From Acidobacteriaceae bacterium (GTDB lineage: Bacteria; Acidobacteriota; Terriglobia; Terriglobales; Acidobacteriaceae): 15,231 nucleotides of DNA. Below are positions 1 to 6,570 of this stretch, piece by piece. Position numbers and translations under genes: made by a program. The stretch spans positions 1-15,231 of the forward strand of contig JAUTWY010000091.1 of assembly GCA_030838305.1 (NCBI GenBank), written 5' to 3'. The notes under the pieces were generated by a model. It did no database searches and was not told the DNA's origin. It worked only from the letters and a program-made list of their open reading frames with translations. Every line of letters starts with the position of its first letter. The stretch's first letter is position 1.

Positions 1-296
1 AGAAGGACAATGTCACCACGTTTGAGGTCCGGGTTTCGATCCAGAATCCGGGCGGAGAATTGAAGGCCGAGATGACCGCGAATGCGGAGATCATCCTGGA
101 AGAACACAAGGCTGTGCTGCAGATTCCGGAAGGCGCCATTCTCTACGACAAGGATAAGAAAGCCTCGGTTGAAATCCCCGACCCCAAGGGCAAGGATGGC
201 AAGAATAAGCTAGCCGTCAATATCGGGATCTCGAACGGCGCAAAGACAGAAGTGCTTAGCGGGTTGAAGGAAGGCGATCAGGTAGTGCTACAGTGA
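1..296 (+). CDS. Efflux periplasmic adaptor (HlyD/MacA type), 3' end only
   Basis: C-terminal fragment of a membrane-fusion (periplasmic adaptor) protein that would link an inner-membrane ABC or RND pump to an outer-membrane channel. The gene enters from the left edge; the first whole codon is at position 3 and the stop is TGA at 294-296. The readable part has the beta-barrel pattern of the family: FEVRVSIQNPGGELKAEMTA (the usual form is close to NP-x-G-x-L-x-x-GM-x-A), then a strand leading to VLQIPEGAI, and a final membrane-proximal strand ending LKEGDQVVLQ. A Lys/Asp-rich stretch around codons 50-65 resembles the loop seen in MacA-like proteins. The usual Gly of the GM motif is Glu here. 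The pump partner is not visible and should lie upstream or elsewhere. The family call is firm; the substrate is unknown. Confidence 0.85.
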   Translation, partial: KDNVTTFEVRVSIQNPGGELKAEMTANAEIILEEHKAVLQIPEGAILYDKDKKASVEIPDPKGKDGKNKLAVNIGISNGAKTEVLSGLKEGDQVVLQ

Positions 297-305
297 GGCA
301 GGCGG

Positions 306-347
306 CTCTCGGCTTCCGCGGTCCGGCTTCCGGAAATCAGCCGAGAG
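306..347 (+). terminator. Hairpin after the efflux adaptor gene
   Basis: A perfect 9-bp inverted repeat, CTCTCGGCT (306-314) with AGCCGAGAG (339-347), lies 9 nt after the adaptor stop codon. Inside it TCCG (315-318) can pair with CGGA (331-334), lengthening the stem across a small bulge. No T-run follows, so it is not a textbook intrinsic terminator. It may act as an mRNA 3'-end stabiliser or attenuator between this gene and the next gene on the same strand. Confidence 0.45.
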
Positions 348-401
348 GTCAGCCGATGGCACTGTCTCACATCGCTTAAAAACATACTCGGAGCTAAAGA
401 T

Positions 402-1328
402 ATGAATACCCGATTGATGTCGCGGGGTTCGATTTCAATTCTGGTTGTGCTGCTGGCGAGCAACATCGCGGCCGCTTCCAGCCCGCAAGGAAGATTCGAG
501 AAGACGTTTCAGGTCAGCGGACCGGTGGAACTGGAAGTCCAAAGCCGCTCGGGTGACATCATTGTCCGCAATGGCGCGCCGGGTTCCGTCACGGTGCGGG
601 GCAAGATTTTCGTGGGCGACCACTGGCTGTTCGGAAGCCGTCATGCTGACGTCAGCGACATTGAGCAGCATCCTCCGCTGCGGCAGGAGGGGAATCGGAT
701 CCACATCGATTATGTAAATACTCGCGACATTGCGGTGGATTACGAAATCACAGTTCCCGCCGATACGACGATTCGCACTCGCAGCGGTTCGGGCGACCAG
801 ACAATCGAAGGCACTCATGGCAACGCTGACCTGCAAAGCGGCTCGGGAGACATCAAGCTTTCGCGGCTGACCGGAGAGATTCGGCTTCAAACTGGTTCAG
901 GCAATGTACGAGCCCACGAGATCTCGGGGCCGGTGCGCGGCGGCGCGGGCAGTGGAGACATTGAAGTGGAAGAAACTGGGTCGGGCGATATCGATCTGCA
1001 CACCGGCTCCGGCAACATAACGGCGCGCGGCATTCAGGGAGCGTTTCGCGCGGATGCGGGCAGCGGTGATATTACAGCCGAGGGCATGCAGACAGGCGCG
1101 TGGGGAATCCGGACTGGTTCGGGGAATGTGCATGTACGCTTGCCAGCGAATGCGGCGTTTGATGCGGATATTTCCACCAGTTCGGGCACTCTGGACGTAG
1201 GCGCGCCCATCACGATGACCGTTCAGGGACGGGTGCAGGAGACGCGCAAGTCAATCCAAGGCAAAGTTCGTGGCGGGGGCCCGTTGCTTACCCTGCGTAC
1301 AGGATCGGGCGACATACATATCGAGTAG
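402..1328 (+). CDS. Exported DUF4097-family beta-strand repeat protein
   Basis: A 308-residue protein with a Sec signal peptide: basic start (MNTRLMSRGS), hydrophobic core ISILVVLLAS, then an AAAS-type cleavage region near residues 22-27. The mature part is dominated by short strand-turn repeats of the form SGSGDI/TGSGNV (residues about 48-52, 128-132, 146-151, 164-169, 182-187, 192-197, 201-206, 219-224, 238-243, 300-305), the signature of DUF4097 right-handed beta-helix-like proteins, which are often called putative adhesins. No lipobox, no transmembrane anchor and no enzyme motif are visible. The ATG at 402 follows a GGAG (390-393) at good spacing. It sits on the same strand as the upstream efflux adaptor but behind a hairpin, so an operon is uncertain. 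Biochemical role unknown; periplasmic or cell-surface location is inferred from the signal peptide. Confidence 0.85.
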   Translation: MNTRLMSRGSISILVVLLASNIAAASSPQGRFEKTFQVSGPVELEVQSRSGDIIVRNGAPGSVTVRGKIFVGDHWLFGSRHADVSDIEQHPPLRQEGNRIHIDYVNTRDIAVDYEITVPADTTIRTRSGSGDQTIEGTHGNADLQSGSGDIKLSRLTGEIRLQTGSGNVRAHEISGPVRGGAGSGDIEVEETGSGDIDLHTGSGNITARGIQGAFRADAGSGDITAEGMQTGAWGIRTGSGNVHVRLPANAAFDADISTSSGTLDVGAPITMTVQGRVQETRKSIQGKVRGGGPLLTLRTGSGDIHIE

Positions 1329-1330
1329 GC

Positions 1331-1418
1331 GTGGTCAGTGACCAATGGCCAGTGGTTAGTGATCAGCAAGCAAGCCTTTTGATTTGTGGCCTTTCTAGCC
1401 ACTGACGACTGGCCACGT
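1331..1418. repeat. Intergenic imperfect inverted repeat
   Basis: Just after the DUF4097 stop codon the sequence contains repeated GTCAGTG/CCAGTGG/TTAGTGATC words, and TGGCCAGT (1346-1353) is the exact reverse complement of ACTGGCCA (1408-1415), with further partial pairing inward. This is like the short dispersed intergenic repeats often seen in Terriglobia genomes. That membership is inferred; copy number cannot be judged here. Confidence 0.4.
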
Positions 1419-1441
1419 CTTTCAGACATTACCTCAGTGCC

Positions 1442-1470
1442 TTGACTCCGCAGTCACCAGCAATTACTTT
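1442..1470 (+). promoter_or_regulatory. Possible sigma-70-type promoter for the SAM hydrolase gene
   Basis: TTGACT (1442-1447) is followed after 17 bp by TACTTT (1465-1470). The -35 is good (5 of 6) but the -10 is weak (3 of 6). It would start transcription about 35 nt before the TTG start at 1513. Tentative. Confidence 0.25.
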
Positions 1471-1512
1471 CGACACTCTGGGAGTACTCTGTCTTCCACT
1501 CGAGAGGAACCT

Positions 1513-2343
1513 TTGGCGAATCGTCCGATCATTACTCTGACTACTGATTTTGGCGCCAACGACCACTTTGTAGGCACGATGAAGGGCGTCATCCTGGACA
1601 TTGTGCCGGAGGCGCAGATCGTTGATATCTGCCACTCGGTGCAGGCGTTCGACGTTTTAGATGGCGCGCTGACTATTTCTCAGGCGTATTCGTACTTCCC
1701 CACGCGGACGGTACACTTGGTGGTCGTGGATCCAGGGGTGGGTACAGCGCGGCGGCCAATTCTGGCCTCGAGTGACAAATATCATTTCATCGCGCCGGAT
1801 AATGGGGTGCTTTCGTTGGTTTACGCGCGCGAAGAGCGCATGCACGTGCGCCACATTACCTCCGACCACTATTTTCTGCAGCCCATCAGCAACACATTCC
1901 ACGCGCGCGATATCTTCGCTCCTGTGGCCGCTTACCTGGCCAAAGAGGTCGACACGCAAAAATTCGGGGAAGAGGTGGAGGAATACGTTCGTTTTTCGGC
2001 GCCCAAGCCGAAAGCTGTAGAAACCAACCGCCTGCGCGGGGTTGTACTGAAGGTTGACCGGTTCGGAAACCTGGTCACAAATATCACGCCGCAAGACGCT
2101 CCGGCACTTTTCGCGGCGGGAGCGAAGGGATTCAGGATTCTGGTCGGTAGCCACGAGATTAGCGAGATGCACGCCGTCTACGCCGAGGGAGCACCGGGAG
2201 AGGTGTTCGGCATTCTTGGCAGCATGGGATTCCTGGAAGTTGCCGCGAACCGCGGAGCAGCCGCTCAGTTGACCGGGGCGGGCAAAGGGACCGACGTGAC
2301 CGTCGTTTTTGGCGAGGCTGCCGCTGCCGGTAAGGGCGCGTAG
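1513..2343 (+). CDS. SAM hydroxide adenosyltransferase (DUF62 family)
   Basis: A 276-residue member of the DUF62/SAM hydroxide adenosyltransferase family, related to fluorinase and chlorinase; characterised members hydrolyse S-adenosylmethionine to adenosine and methionine in the cytoplasm. Family motifs in order: ITLTTDFG (7-14), DHFVGTMKGVI (17-27), VVVDPGVGTARR (70-81), APDNGVLS (94-101), TFHARDIFAP (128-137), VDRFGNLVTNI in the middle, and ILGSMGFLEVAANRG in the C-terminal domain. The Asp-Arg-His catalytic set known from the archaeal enzyme appears as D73, R80 and H130 at matching spacing. The start is a TTG preceded by GAGAGG (1502-1507) five bases upstream; no in-frame ATG fits the conserved N-terminus. 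It stands alone, converging with a small gene on the minus strand. The family call is very firm; the physiological purpose of these enzymes is unsettled. Confidence 0.93.
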   Translation: MANRPIITLTTDFGANDHFVGTMKGVILDIVPEAQIVDICHSVQAFDVLDGALTISQAYSYFPTRTVHLVVVDPGVGTARRPILASSDKYHFIAPDNGVLSLVYAREERMHVRHITSDHYFLQPISNTFHARDIFAPVAAYLAKEVDTQKFGEEVEEYVRFSAPKPKAVETNRLRGVVLKVDRFGNLVTNITPQDAPALFAAGAKGFRILVGSHEISEMHAVYAEGAPGEVFGILGSMGFLEVAANRGAAAQLTGAGKGTDVTVVFGEAAAAGKGA

Positions 2344-2363
2344 CTTAAGTCAACTCATCGTAG

Positions 2364-2594
2364 CTAGGTTTTCGGCTTGGGATGGGCGTAGCGCTCCATC
2401 TCGGCCGTCCACTGCAGAAAACGCCAGAGGCTAGTCCGCTCCCGCCACAAAAACTCCCAGAACTCAAGAAAACCAATCTGCGTCATCTTCACGCCACAGT
2501 ATGTCTCAATACGCCACAACAGATAAGGACTCCTCCAGGGAGCCAGGCGATGGCCTTTGGTGGCGTTCCACAGGAAGCGGAAGGAATGGCGCAT
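2364..2594 (-). CDS. Small Trp-rich conserved-looking protein, function unknown
   Basis: A 76-residue basic protein with seven tryptophans (W9, W20, W27, W46, W50, W57, W62) and a dense aromatic/arginine pattern: RHSFRFLWNAT, APWRSPYLLWRIETYCG, EFWEFLWRERTSLWRFLQW. Such non-random composition and bacterial-looking codon use make it more likely to be real than the overlapping plus-strand frame, and I recognise the general N-terminal pattern from acidobacterial hypothetical proteins (memory, not a search). No signal peptide, transmembrane helix or known fold is evident. The ATG at 2592-2594 has no clear ribosome-binding site. The frame stays open upstream for 13 codons to a TAG (reading PRGAFYGYDPK) but holds no usual start codon there. 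The gene converges with the SAM hydrolase, leaving only 20 nt between stop codons. Confidence 0.6.
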   Translation of the reverse strand: MRHSFRFLWNATKGHRLAPWRSPYLLWRIETYCGVKMTQIGFLEFWEFLWRERTSLWRFLQWTAEMERYAHPKPKT

Positions 2595-2689
2595 TTTTGG
2601 ATCATAACCATAGAAGGCACCCCGCGGCTATCCACAGAGTGGGTTCCGATGATTTGCTCGATTCATGAATAAGCCGGCCAAACAACATT

Positions 2690-2785
2690 TGTCATCCCGA
2701 GCAACGTGAGGGACCCTGGTCTTGGCATACATATCAGGAGCTGCGGGCACAAACCAAGGCCCCTCGCTTCGCTCGGGAAGGCACG
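2690..2785. repeat. Dispersed-type inverted repeat element
   Basis: Two 25-nt arms, 2696-2720 (beginning CCCGAGC) and 2753-2777 (ending GCTCGGG), are imperfect reverse complements; by hand I count 20 of 25 matching positions, with a 32-nt centre. The CCCGAGC...GAGGGACC wording is the familiar type of REP/BIME-like intergenic repeat of soil Acidobacteriota, often misread as short proteins containing LPERSEG or PSLRSG. The approximately 260 bases between 2595 and 2858 hold this element and nothing else I can support as a gene. Confidence 0.55.
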
Positions 2786-2858
2786 CTGTGTGGGGCGGGA
2801 CGAAACTCTGTAAGTTGGTCCATGTTAGAATCCTGTCTCCGCCCAAGGATTTCCATCC

Positions 2859-3209
2859 ATGTCTGACGCAAATGCCCGCCAGAACGCCGAAGACCACTAC
2901 TATGCCGCGCTCGATCTCATGGCCGATGGAAAGTTGGATGAGGCGGTCGCGGCCTACCGGGAATCGCTGGCGGTGGATCCGTCTTTTACCGAGTGCATGC
3001 ACGGCTTGGCGCGAGCGCTGCAGGATTTGCAGCGCTACGATGAAGCGATCGCCGTGGCGCAGCAGATTACGGAACTCGATCCGGATGACGTGCTCGCGCA
3101 TACCAGCCTGTCGGTGCTCTTTCAGAAAAAGGGGATGATTCCGGAGGCTGAGGCCGAGGGGGCGAAGGCGCGGGTGCTGGGATGGAAGCAGCAGTTGAAG
3201 AAGAGCTAG
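2859..3209 (+). CDS. Tetratricopeptide repeat (TPR) protein
   Basis: A 116-residue, acidic, soluble protein made of TPR helices. A first repeat runs from about residue 11 (AEDHYYAALDLMADGKLDEAVAAY and on), a second from about 45 (MHGLARALQDLQRYDEAIAVAQ) and a third, partial one from about 79 (LAHTSLSVLFQKKGMIPEAE); each shows the W/L-G-Y-A-P type spacing, and ASP-PRO turns (VDPS, LDPD) join the repeats. TPRs serve as protein-protein scaffolds, so no reaction is implied and no signal peptide is seen. The ATG at 2859 follows AAGGA (about 2845-2849). A TAGAAT hexamer at 2826-2831 could be a -10 element, although no good -35 accompanies it. The gene converges on pilR, and its stop codon lies inside an inverted repeat. 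Confidence 0.85.
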   Translation: MSDANARQNAEDHYYAALDLMADGKLDEAVAAYRESLAVDPSFTECMHGLARALQDLQRYDEAIAVAQQITELDPDDVLAHTSLSVLFQKKGMIPEAEAEGAKARVLGWKQQLKKS

Positions 3210-3329
3210 CTATCAGTTCTCGGTTCCCAGTTCTCAGCTGTCAATCATGAACGCAATCGGGCTCCCTGCATCTTTACGCATGCATTTTTAAGAAGGAGGC
3301 TAGAGCTGAAGGCTGAGAGCTGATGGCTA
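3207..3329. repeat. Long imperfect inverted repeat spanning two convergent stop codons
   Basis: The left arm 3207-3234 (from TAGCTATCAGTTCTC) and the right arm 3302-3329 are reverse complements in 20 of 28 positions; 6 of the 8 mismatches would be G-U pairs in the plus-strand RNA. Both arms begin exactly at the TAG stop codons of the TPR gene (3207-3209) and pilR (3327-3329, minus strand). The loop holds a small TGCAT/ATGCA stem (3267-3271/3280-3284) followed by TTTTT, possibly a weak terminator for the plus strand. It probably serves as a shared transcript-end structure. Confidence 0.55.
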
Positions 3330-4724
3330 CAGTTCGTACTTCTTCATCAAGTGCCGGAAGGAGCGGTAGGAAATTCCGAGCAGGTCGGCGGCTTTGGTCT
3401 GCACGCCATTGGAGTACTCCAGAGCATTTTGCAGGAGTGTGCGCTCGATGTTTGCGACATAGACTTCCATCCCTACACCTTCTGGCAGCACTGCGCCGGG
3501 CGCTATGTCGGAGAGGCCATCGGCAGCACCCATACCCGCCGCCGCGGCGCGCGCCTTGGGCCGTTCCGCGGGGAGTTCGACATGCAACTCGTCCGTCATT
3601 TCCAGTGCAACGGCGCGTTCAACAGTATTTTCCAACTGGCGGACGTTGCCCGGCCATTCGTAATCACACAGAGCATCGAGTGACTTCGTGTTAACCCGCA
3701 GGATACTTCGATTTGCAGCGGCCGCGTATTTCTTAAGGAAGTGATTGGCCAACAATAGGATGTCTTCGCGGCGCTCGCGCAGGTTTGGTACACGAATTGG
3801 AATTACGTTGAGACGATAGTAGAGATCTTCACGAAAGAGATTTTCGGCGACGGCTTTGTCAAGATCGCGATTGGTGGCCGCGATGACGCGCACGTCGATA
3901 GAAATCTCGCTGGTACCGCCGACCGGCCGCACCGTGCGTTCCTGCAATACGCGCAGGAGTTTCACCTGCATGGCCAGCGTCATCTCGCTGATTTCATCGA
4001 GGAAGATAGTGCCGCCGCCAGCCACTTCAAACAGTCCGCGCTTATTTTGATTGGCTCCGGTAAAGGCTCCCTTCAGATAGCCAAAGAGTTCGCTTTCGAG
4101 CAACGTCTCGGGAAAAGCTCCGCAGTTCACCGACACAAATGGTTCGGTAGCGCGCGGCGAACAGATGTGGACAGCTCGAGCTACCAGTTCTTTACCCGTG
4201 CCGCTCTCGCCATGAATCAAGACCGTGCTCGCGGTGGAAGCGACCGTGCGGACTGTCTGCTTCAACTTTTCCATCGCCGCGCTGGAGCCAATGATATTGT
4301 CGAGCGAATTGTGAGAAGCGGCGTCGCGTCGCAGAGCGAAGTTCTGTTTGCTCAGGGAAAGTTTTTCCAGCACCCGGTCGATGGCCAGTTTGATCTCATC
4401 CACCAGCCCGGGACTCTTACGGATGTAATCCGACGCGCCTCCAGCTTTTACCGCCTCCACCGCGGCTTCGTAATCGTCTACAGCCGTGATGAGAATGACC
4501 GGAGAATCGGGGGAGACGCGATGAGCGTGACGCAGGACCTCGATGCCGTCGATGTGTGGCATTTTGATATCCGTGATGATGAGATCAAAAAGATTACCGT
4601 CAATCTTGTTCTTGGCCGCCTGACCAGATTGCACGGTCTCGACCCGGTGTCCGTCGCGGCGCAGGGCGATGTCCAGCATTTCGCAGATGGAGCGCTCATC
4701 GTCGCAAACCAGAATGTTAGCCAC
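3327..4724 (-). CDS. pilR: Sigma-54-dependent response regulator PilR
   Basis: A 465-residue NtrC-class regulator. Receiver domain at 1-120: acidic pocket D8/D9, phospho-acceptor D52 in IITDIKMP, T80 and K103. AAA+ sigma-54 activation domain from about 143 to 375: Walker A GESGTGKE (172-179), the GAFTGA loop that contacts sigma-54 (219-224), Walker B TIFLDE (239-244), the FREDLYYRLNVIPI segment and WPGN at 357-360. C-terminal Fis-type helix-turn-helix: NGVQTKAADLLGISYRSFRHL (from about 439). I chose the GTG at 4724, not an upstream ATG, because the receiver domain starts there and AAGGGAG precedes it. It overlaps the end of pilS by 8 nt (GTGGCTAA), which implies translational coupling. Its position at the end of pilB-T-C-S-R supports PilR over other NtrC relatives; by analogy it would activate pilin transcription, but no pilA is in view. 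Confidence 0.92.
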   Translation of the reverse strand: MANILVCDDERSICEMLDIALRRDGHRVETVQSGQAAKNKIDGNLFDLIITDIKMPHIDGIEVLRHAHRVSPDSPVILITAVDDYEAAVEAVKAGGASDYIRKSPGLVDEIKLAIDRVLEKLSLSKQNFALRRDAASHNSLDNIIGSSAAMEKLKQTVRTVASTASTVLIHGESGTGKELVARAVHICSPRATEPFVSVNCGAFPETLLESELFGYLKGAFTGANQNKRGLFEVAGGGTIFLDEISEMTLAMQVKLLRVLQERTVRPVGGTSEISIDVRVIAATNRDLDKAVAENLFREDLYYRLNVIPIRVPNLRERREDILLLANHFLKKYAAAANRSILRVNTKSLDALCDYEWPGNVRQLENTVERAVALEMTDELHVELPAERPKARAAAAGMGAADGLSDIAPGAVLPEGVGMEVYVANIERTLLQNALEYSNGVQTKAADLLGISYRSFRHLMKKYEL

Positions 4725-6429
4725 GCGGTCTCCCTTCTGCCCCAACGGCTGCAAGTTGCGCGGATGGGGCAGCCTGCATATCAGCTTCGCCGACATTCTC
4801 AACAAGAGGAGTCCCAACGCCCCGCTTTTCGGCGTCGAGCCGGCGCAGCCTTAGCACGAAAGTGGTTCCTTGCCCAGGCTTTGACCTTGCCCACACCTTG
4901 CCTTCGTGGGCTTGCACGATTTGATAAACCACCGCTAACCCGAGACCGGTGCCGCCTTCAAAGTCCGACTGGAAAGGTTCGAATATCTTCTCCGTCTGTT
5001 GTGGCGTCATACCTGTTCCGGTATCCGCAAAACTTACTTGCCAGTCGTTTCCCAGACGTTCGATGGCTACGCGAAGGTTGCCGCCGTTCTGCATGGCCCG
5101 GATCGCATTCTCGGCAAAGTTCCAAAAAACCTGTCTAATCTTGTCCCCGTCGGCGAGCACCCAAGCCTCAGGCGCGGCAAACCGGCACTCAATCGTGATG
5201 CCGGTATTTTCTGCAGTCATGCGGTGTCGTACGAGGGTGAGAGTATCCTCCAGCAATCGAACCAGGTCGGCTTTGTCGAAGTGATACTTTTTGCCGCGCG
5301 AGTAAGCCAGGAAATCGGTGATGATCCCGTTCAGGCGCTGCGATTCCCGGGTCACGATATCGAGCAGCCGGCGGTGCTCTTCGCCCAACGCCGGTATGCC
5401 GGACAGCATGCTGACGGAGCCTGCGATCGAAGTCAGTGGATTGCGAATCTCGTGGGCGATTGCCGCTGCCAGCCGGCCCACGGCTGCCAGACGGTCTTGC
5501 ATGCGCACTTCGCGCTCCAGCCGCCGGATCTCGGTGAGGTCATCCAGGGCATAGACATATCCCAGCGGACCGCGCTCCGGCAAATTCAAGGCGGCAACTC
5601 TTACCCGAACCGTCTTGCGGAATCCTCCCGCCGCATCGAAACGAACTTCCGCATGGCTGCGCGACTCCCCGTTCGGCAGCGCGTCGAGAAACAAACTGGT
5701 GACGGGCTTTCCCAGCAACTGTGCGGGCGTGCATTCTAGAAGTTTCTGGGCGGCGCTATTGACCAGCGTAATGCGGCCGTCGAGATTGGTAGTAATCAAT
5801 CCACTGCTGATGGATTGGATTATGTTCTCGTGGAGGATCTGTAGATCCTCGAGTGCTCCGCTCGCGTCTTTCAACTCGACCCGCGCCTCGCGCAACTTGG
5901 CGACCAGCAGGCTGGCCAGGTAGGCGACGGTGAGAAATGCGAACAGGTTCACAAAAATGATTCCCTGCAGCGCTTTCAGTTCAGGATGGCTTGAGCAGTA
6001 GGACCGCACTACACCGTAGTAGTTAAGTTCGAGGACTGCACCATAAAGAATGAAGGCGAGAGCAGCGACCAGGTGAGCCCAGACTCGCGGGAGCAAGATG
6101 CCGGCTACGATGATGACCAGAGGGTACAGAAAATTCCACGAACTATCCCAGCCTCCGGTTTCATGTACCACCAGACTGACCAGGATCAGATCGGTTAGCA
6201 CTTGCAAGGACGCCTGGAGCCTGTGCTCTTTCCACAGGGACAGCAGCAGAACATAGAAGAGCGAGACGGTGTACCAGAGCAGGATGGTGCTGAGGAAAAG
6301 GCGGAGCGGCAGACGCGTAGGCGTCAACCGCACAATCGCCAACTGGATCCCGAGCAGGAGGGTAAGGACCAGTATCCGTACTTTGACCAGCCAAGACAGC
6401 CAGTTCCGCTCGTCGAAAGTCGATTGCAT
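4717..6429 (-). CDS. pilS: Membrane sensor histidine kinase PilS
   Basis: A 570-residue sensor kinase, the probable partner of the adjacent PilR. The N-terminal 180 residues are hydrophobic, with about six membrane helices (roughly 14-34, 44-66, 73-89, 99-115, 117-138, 154-178), as in PilS of Pseudomonas and Myxococcus. A PAS domain follows (about 195-300, NIIQSISSGLITTNLDGRITLVN-like), then the dimerisation/phosphoacceptor helix with H326 in AIAHEIRNPL, and an HATPase domain with N box NFAENAI (N441), G1 DTGTG (469-473), F box and G2 GGTGLGL (492-498). An unusual tail of about 38 residues after the kinase core (533-570), rich in Ala, Gly and charged residues, ends where pilR begins. The ATG at 6427-6429 fits the family's N-terminus. 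It lies 141 nt after pilC. Confidence 0.9.
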   Translation of the reverse strand: MQSTFDERNWLSWLVKVRILVLTLLLGIQLAIVRLTPTRLPLRLFLSTILLWYTVSLFYVLLLSLWKEHRLQASLQVLTDLILVSLVVHETGGWDSSWNFLYPLVIIVAGILLPRVWAHLVAALAFILYGAVLELNYYGVVRSYCSSHPELKALQGIIFVNLFAFLTVAYLASLLVAKLREARVELKDASGALEDLQILHENIIQSISSGLITTNLDGRITLVNSAAQKLLECTPAQLLGKPVTSLFLDALPNGESRSHAEVRFDAAGGFRKTVRVRVAALNLPERGPLGYVYALDDLTEIRRLEREVRMQDRLAAVGRLAAAIAHEIRNPLTSIAGSVSMLSGIPALGEEHRRLLDIVTRESQRLNGIITDFLAYSRGKKYHFDKADLVRLLEDTLTLVRHRMTAENTGITIECRFAAPEAWVLADGDKIRQVFWNFAENAIRAMQNGGNLRVAIERLGNDWQVSFADTGTGMTPQQTEKIFEPFQSDFEGGTGLGLAVVYQIVQAHEGKVWARSKPGQGTTFVLRLRRLDAEKRGVGTPLVENVGEADMQAAPSAQLAAVGAEGRPRG

Positions 6430-6492
6430 TGAGGTTCCGATGGACTCGATGAGAGCCCGGCATGCCTTCGCTACACCGGTCCCGAATCTTCC

Positions 6493-6529
6493 CCTGCCAG
6501 CAGTTGGCAGGTTTTAAAGGGTTGGCAGG
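6493..6529. repeat. Small palindrome plus direct repeat in the pilC-pilS gap
   Basis: CCTGCCA (6493-6499) and TGGCAGG (6505-6511) form a 7-bp stem with a 5-nt loop, and GTTGGCAGG is present twice (6503-6511 and 6521-6529). On the pil mRNA this would fold a hairpin about 65 nt before pilS. There is no T-run, so it is more likely a structural or processing element than a terminator. The rest of the 6430-6570 gap shows nothing else. Confidence 0.4.
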
Positions 6530-6570
6530 CTGATCAAAAAGCATGGCGCCTGCCCACCCAAATTACTTTC

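Noticed and set aside
2722..3138. A 138-codon plus-strand frame overlapping the TPR gene
   Set aside because: Its first part is a translation of the dispersed repeat and its second part is out of frame with the clear TPR repeats.
3290..3325. A strong AAGGAGG sequence (3293-3299) upstream of an ATG at 3323 on the plus strand
   Set aside because: The distance to the ATG is over 20 bases, and the frame that follows is antisense to the Fis domain of pilR. No gene is supported.
4047..5138. A 363-codon open frame on the plus strand, opposite pilR and pilS
   Set aside because: The opposite strand encodes textbook PilR and PilS motifs over the same bases. The plus-strand translation has no recognisable domain and its composition is that of an antisense shadow.
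4999..5739. A 246-codon open frame on the plus strand, antisense to pilS
   Set aside because: It lies fully within the kinase domains of pilS, with no ribosome-binding site or protein-like pattern.
6503..6529. TTGGCAGG words before pilS considered as sigma-54 promoter -24 elements
   Set aside because: No GC dinucleotide occurs at the required distance (12 bases after the GG) on either strand, so the -12 element is missing.
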